Shown piece by piece: positions 62,001 to 64,000 of a DNA stretch of 64,000 nucleotides; the stretch's first letter is position 1; the number at the start of each line of letters is the position of its first letter. The DNA lies in contig NZ_JABWRJ020000001.1 in the NCBI RefSeq assembly GCF_014268935.2, positions 806,001-870,000 on the forward strand, in the 5' to 3' direction. The notes under the pieces are model-generated. The model made no database searches. It was not told the DNA's origin and saw only the letters and a list, made by a program, of their open reading frames with translations. The DNA comes from Pseudomonas peradeniyensis (GTDB lineage Bacteria > Pseudomonadota > Gammaproteobacteria > Pseudomonadales > Pseudomonadaceae). Made by a program: the position numbers and the translations under genes.

Positions 62001-64000
62001 ACGTGATCGTCGCCGGCAGCATGCTCGCCGCCGGCAATCTGATCCTCGGCGGCGACGGCCAGGACTTCATCATCACCACCGAGGACATCAGCACCACCTT
62101 CGGCGGCCAGGGCGACGACTTCATCCTCGGCGCCAAGACCAACCTGCCGCCCACCGGCAACGAAGGTGACGACTGGATCGAGAAGGGCACCCAGGACGGC
62201 GCGCCGGGCGACAACTTCGCGCCGCTGCTCACCGATGAAGTGGTGGGCAACGACATCTTCGTCGGCGGTGGCGGCTTCGACGAAATGATCGGCGAGGGCG
62301 GCGACGACATCTTTGTCGGCAGCGATGCCCAGGACAAGATGGACGGCATGTCCGGCTTCGACTGGATCACCTACAAGAACGATCAGGTCGGTGTCACCGC
62401 CGACCTGAGCCTGGCCGCGCTGGCACAGCCCCATGGCAACGCGCCGAACCAGAACGCCGGGGTGTTCAACCCGGTCGGCGCCTCGCCGGCGTCGATCCTC
62501 GATCGCTTCGCCGAGGTCGAGGGACTGTCCGGTTCGCGCTTCGCCGACGTGCTCAAGGGCGACGACGTCGATGCGGTTACCATCCTCAACCATGGCGGCA
62601 CCACCGGCAGCGCCCTGAGCAATGTCGCGCTCATCCGCGGCTTGGCGCAGTTCCTCGCCGACGCGGGGCTGCCGACCACGGGCTTTGCCACCGGCAACAT
62701 CCTGCTGGGTGGTAATGGCAGCGACCTGATCGAGGGCCGTGGCGGCGACGACCTGATCGACGGCGACAAGTGGCTCAACGTGCGTATCGCGGTCTACGCC
62801 GCCGATGACGTCGACCACACGGGGCCAGAAATCGCCAGTTTCGACAGCATGGTCGAGATGATTCCGTTCATGCTCGACCGCACCTACAACCCCGGCCAGC
62901 TCAAGGCCATCCGGGAAATCCTGCCCGGCACCTCGACTGGTGGCGCGGCCTTCGACACTGCGGTGTTCTCCGGGGTGCAGGCCGAGTACGTGGTGACCCA
63001 GGACACCCGCGGCACCGCCGACCTGGCGGACGATGTGTGGACCGTGGCCGATACCGTGGCCGGGCGTGACGGCACCGATACCCTGCTGCACATCGAGCGC
63101 CTGCAGTTCGCCGATGCCCAGCGCGTGCTGGTGCCGGGCCTGAACGCGCAGCCGACCGGCAGCCCGAGCCTCAGTGACGGCAACGGTGGCGCGATCACCG
63201 TGGGCGATATCCTCAGCGTGAGCATGGCCGGGGTGCGCGACGGCGACAACGTCACGGCGGGCAACCCGCTGGGCACCCTGGCCAATGCCTCGGTGTCCTA
63301 CTACTGGCAGTTCGAGGCCGACCCCGGTAGCGGCGTGTTCGAGGACATCATCCTGCTGCCGGCCGGCGACCTGGCGTTCCAGAGCGCCGATGGCACCGCG
63401 TTCAAGGTGTCGCCGGACCTGGTCGGCCTGTCGCTGCGGGTCAAGGCGATCTACCAGGACGCCCACGGCACCACCGAGGTGCTGTTCTCCGCGCCCACCA
63501 GCGTGGTCGAGGCCGGCGCGCCGGTGGTGCCGACCGCGCCCACGCCGGTGGTCGATGCCAGCGCGGGGGGCGAGGGCCTGCACATGGTCCGTTCCGACCT
63601 CAACTTCATCCTTGCCCAGATCAAGATCGCCGAAGCGGATGCCGCCGGGCAGGACATCCTCTCGCTGATCCCCAACATCCGCGCACCCTTGGGCCTGCGC
63701 GCGGTCGACGGTTCGAACAACAACCTGATGAACCTCAATGGCCATGACCACACCGAGTATGGCGCCGCCGACAATGTCTTCCCGCGCCTGACCGACCCGG
63801 TGTTCAATGCCGCCGAGGGCGCGCCTGCCGGGTTCTTCGGCCCCGGCTCGCCGGCCATCCCCGGCTCGTCGTACCAGCAGACCAGCGGCTACGTGTTCGA
63901 CTCAGAGCCGCGCACCATCAGCAACCTGATCGTCGATCAGACCTCGAACAACCCGGCGGCCTACGCCAGCGCCTACGACCCCGGGGCCAACGGTGTGCTG
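59096..64000 (+). CDS. Giant animal-type haem peroxidase with RTX repeats (PepA-like), 3' end outside window
   Basis: The ATG at 59096 opens a frame running unbroken to the window edge (1635 codons). Residues 1-870 form an animal-haem-peroxidase (ANP) domain: FFGQFFDHGLD with the distal His161 and VYRFGHSML with the proximal His550. A calcium-type insertion GxDGxxGTxDD occurs five times (codons about 119, 203, 263, 336 and 742). Residues about 905-960 are RTX nonapeptides (GGAGNDAVLGGAGDD) and a second ANP domain starts at codon 1497 (RSDLNFILAQIKIAEAD). This is the two-domain peroxidase family described as PepA in P. putida. No N-terminal signal peptide: export is expected by the type I system encoded divergently. 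Confidence 0.93.
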   Translation, partial: MANFSKSDLQFILQQIFIAEAHAQGASLIDLLPNSQVPFGLRTVDGSYNNLVTGQSEFGASDNAFLRLMDAQYRAAYAGTGTVSDSQPRTISNLIVDQTANNPAAVDANGGAAPVLSPGIDGVFGTADDKEVFFIPNQSPDAGLTAGFNAWMTFFGQFFDHGLDLVTKSSSQMVFIPLQPDDPLYVANSPTNFMVLPRAVRSAGADGVVGTADDGQTNTTSPFVDQSQTYSSHPSHQVFLREYALDAAGHPVATGRLITNRDLGADGKFGTSDDGNGENGGMATWAVVKAQARDILGINLTDADVHRVPLLATDAYGNFLRGPNGMPQVVIRVGNGADGIAGTADDVTQLVEGNRAAPISLANAVSTGHGFLDDIAHNAEPVLVGGVLQADADSAVGNAQPMGPGGNNLTYDNELLDAHYIAGDGRVNENIGLTAVHHVFHSEHNRLVQQTKDTILASGDLAFLNEWLIDDVAALPATPAEVAALVWNGERLFQAARFGTEMQYQHLVFEEFARTIQPQIDEFLAPSGYDTSINPAILAEFAHVVYRFGHSMLTETVDRFDPAFNPILSDPDNPDQQLGLIAAFLNPLAFAGSGATADEAAGAIIRGVTRQLGNEIDEFVTEALRNNLLGLPLDLPALNLARGRDTGIPSLNEARREFYAMTGDSQLKPYISWVDFADHLKHPASLVNFIAAYGTHASITSAATLADKRAAALALVLGGSGAPSDRLDFLNGSGAWANVTKAGKDGVLGTADDLSGVTVTGVDAIDFWVGGLAEQKMPFGGMLGSSFNFVFETQLEALQNGDRFYYLSRTAGLNFGAELENNSFAKLIMANSDVTHLSNTVFLTPTFTLEVNQANQFTGLGGDGRADPTGGIEINGVEIVPLVIRDNPDTVGPDGNYLHYTGEDHVVLGGTSGDDIILSGEGDDTLYGDGGNDYLEGGAGNDAVLGGAGDDIITDSFGDNRLEGNAGNDVIVAGSMLAAGNLILGGDGQDFIITTEDISTTFGGQGDDFILGAKTNLPPTGNEGDDWIEKGTQDGAPGDNFAPLLTDEVVGNDIFVGGGGFDEMIGEGGDDIFVGSDAQDKMDGMSGFDWITYKNDQVGVTADLSLAALAQPHGNAPNQNAGVFNPVGASPASILDRFAEVEGLSGSRFADVLKGDDVDAVTILNHGGTTGSALSNVALIRGLAQFLADAGLPTTGFATGNILLGGNGSDLIEGRGGDDLIDGDKWLNVRIAVYAADDVDHTGPEIASFDSMVEMIPFMLDRTYNPGQLKAIREILPGTSTGGAAFDTAVFSGVQAEYVVTQDTRGTADLADDVWTVADTVAGRDGTDTLLHIERLQFADAQRVLVPGLNAQPTGSPSLSDGNGGAITVGDILSVSMAGVRDGDNVTAGNPLGTLANASVSYYWQFEADPGSGVFEDIILLPAGDLAFQSADGTAFKVSPDLVGLSLRVKAIYQDAHGTTEVLFSAPTSVVEAGAPVVPTAPTPVVDASAGGEGLHMVRSDLNFILAQIKIAEADAAGQDILSLIPNIRAPLGLRAVDGSNNNLMNLNGHDHTEYGAADNVFPRLTDPVFNAAEGAPAGFFGPGSPAIPGSSYQQTSGYVFDSEPRTISNLIVDQTSNNPAAYASAYDPGANGVL

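Noticed and set aside
59087..63751. Minus-strand open frames of 698 and 767 codons
   Set aside because: These are antisense shadows of the plus-strand peroxidase, whose own frame is unbroken, carries haem-peroxidase and RTX motifs and simply lacks a stop inside the window.
1..64000. CRISPR arrays, tRNA or rRNA genes, complete insertion sequences
   Set aside because: No regularly spaced direct repeats, no tRNA cloverleaf or rRNA sequence and no transposase gene were seen.

Overview
The window is about 64 kb of GC-rich, densely coded chromosome from a fluorescent Pseudomonas, most likely the P. putida group. The evidence is the repeated intergenic GTGGGAGCGGGCTTGCCCCGCGAT-type REP elements, the gene families, and a locus (sphD-sphC-sphB-sphA-sphR) in the same order as the sphingosine-response genes of P. 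aeruginosa. It is a patchwork of metabolic operons, transport and regulatory genes, and several competition or accessory modules. No tRNA, rRNA, CRISPR array or intact transposase gene was seen.

Layout. 0-2.5 kb: end of a GH19 endolysin, an exported EndoU-nuclease-like protein with a small candidate immunity gene, and small proteins. 2.7-7.8 kb: molybdenum hydroxylase operon (iorA-iorB-cytochrome c-xdhC, minus strand). 8-9.5 kb: ProP osmolyte symporter. 9.8-16.3 kb: acetyltransferase, lipoprotein, amidohydrolase with a divergent LysR regulator, a C45-family amidase/acyltransferase and an MFS carrier. 16.9-22.9 kb: a two-partner secretion pair (TpsB transporter, TpsA haemagglutinin). 23.2-28.6 kb: the sph locus. 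28.6-33.7 kb: glutaminase, then a TonB receptor/FecR/FecI iron-signalling cassette. 33.8-36.1 kb: an HD-GNAT fusion and a MerR-methyltransferase fusion. 36.2-39.3 kb: diaminopropionate ammonia-lyase, an M20 amidohydrolase and an Lrp regulator. 39.4-46 kb: HD hydrolase, tautomerase, class A beta-lactamase, PAS-GGDEF protein, arginase family, lipoproteins. 46-49.3 kb: PEP-mutase-like enzyme and arsRBC. 50-52.1 kb: colicin-type pore-forming bacteriocin with a convergent immunity gene. 52.2-53.8 kb: a Fur-boxed remnant with a tiny Cys-rich ORF coupled to a truncated FecR, and a lipoprotein. 54-64 kb: a type I secretion operon (ABC-HlyD-TolC) divergent from a giant animal-type haem peroxidase with RTX repeats, which runs off the right edge.

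How genes work together. The sph genes form a regulon: two promoter regions carry TGTCCG direct repeats with a 22-bp period, oriented alike toward sphDCB and toward sphA, and are good candidates for SphR sites. FecI/FecR/TonB receptor form a cell-surface signalling unit. The type I exporter probably secretes the peroxidase encoded beside it. The ars genes share a long palindromic operator. Two near-palindromic elements of about 140-160 bp, each bracketed by CTAG, sit at the 3' ends of the ars and tolC operons and look like non-autonomous mobile elements.
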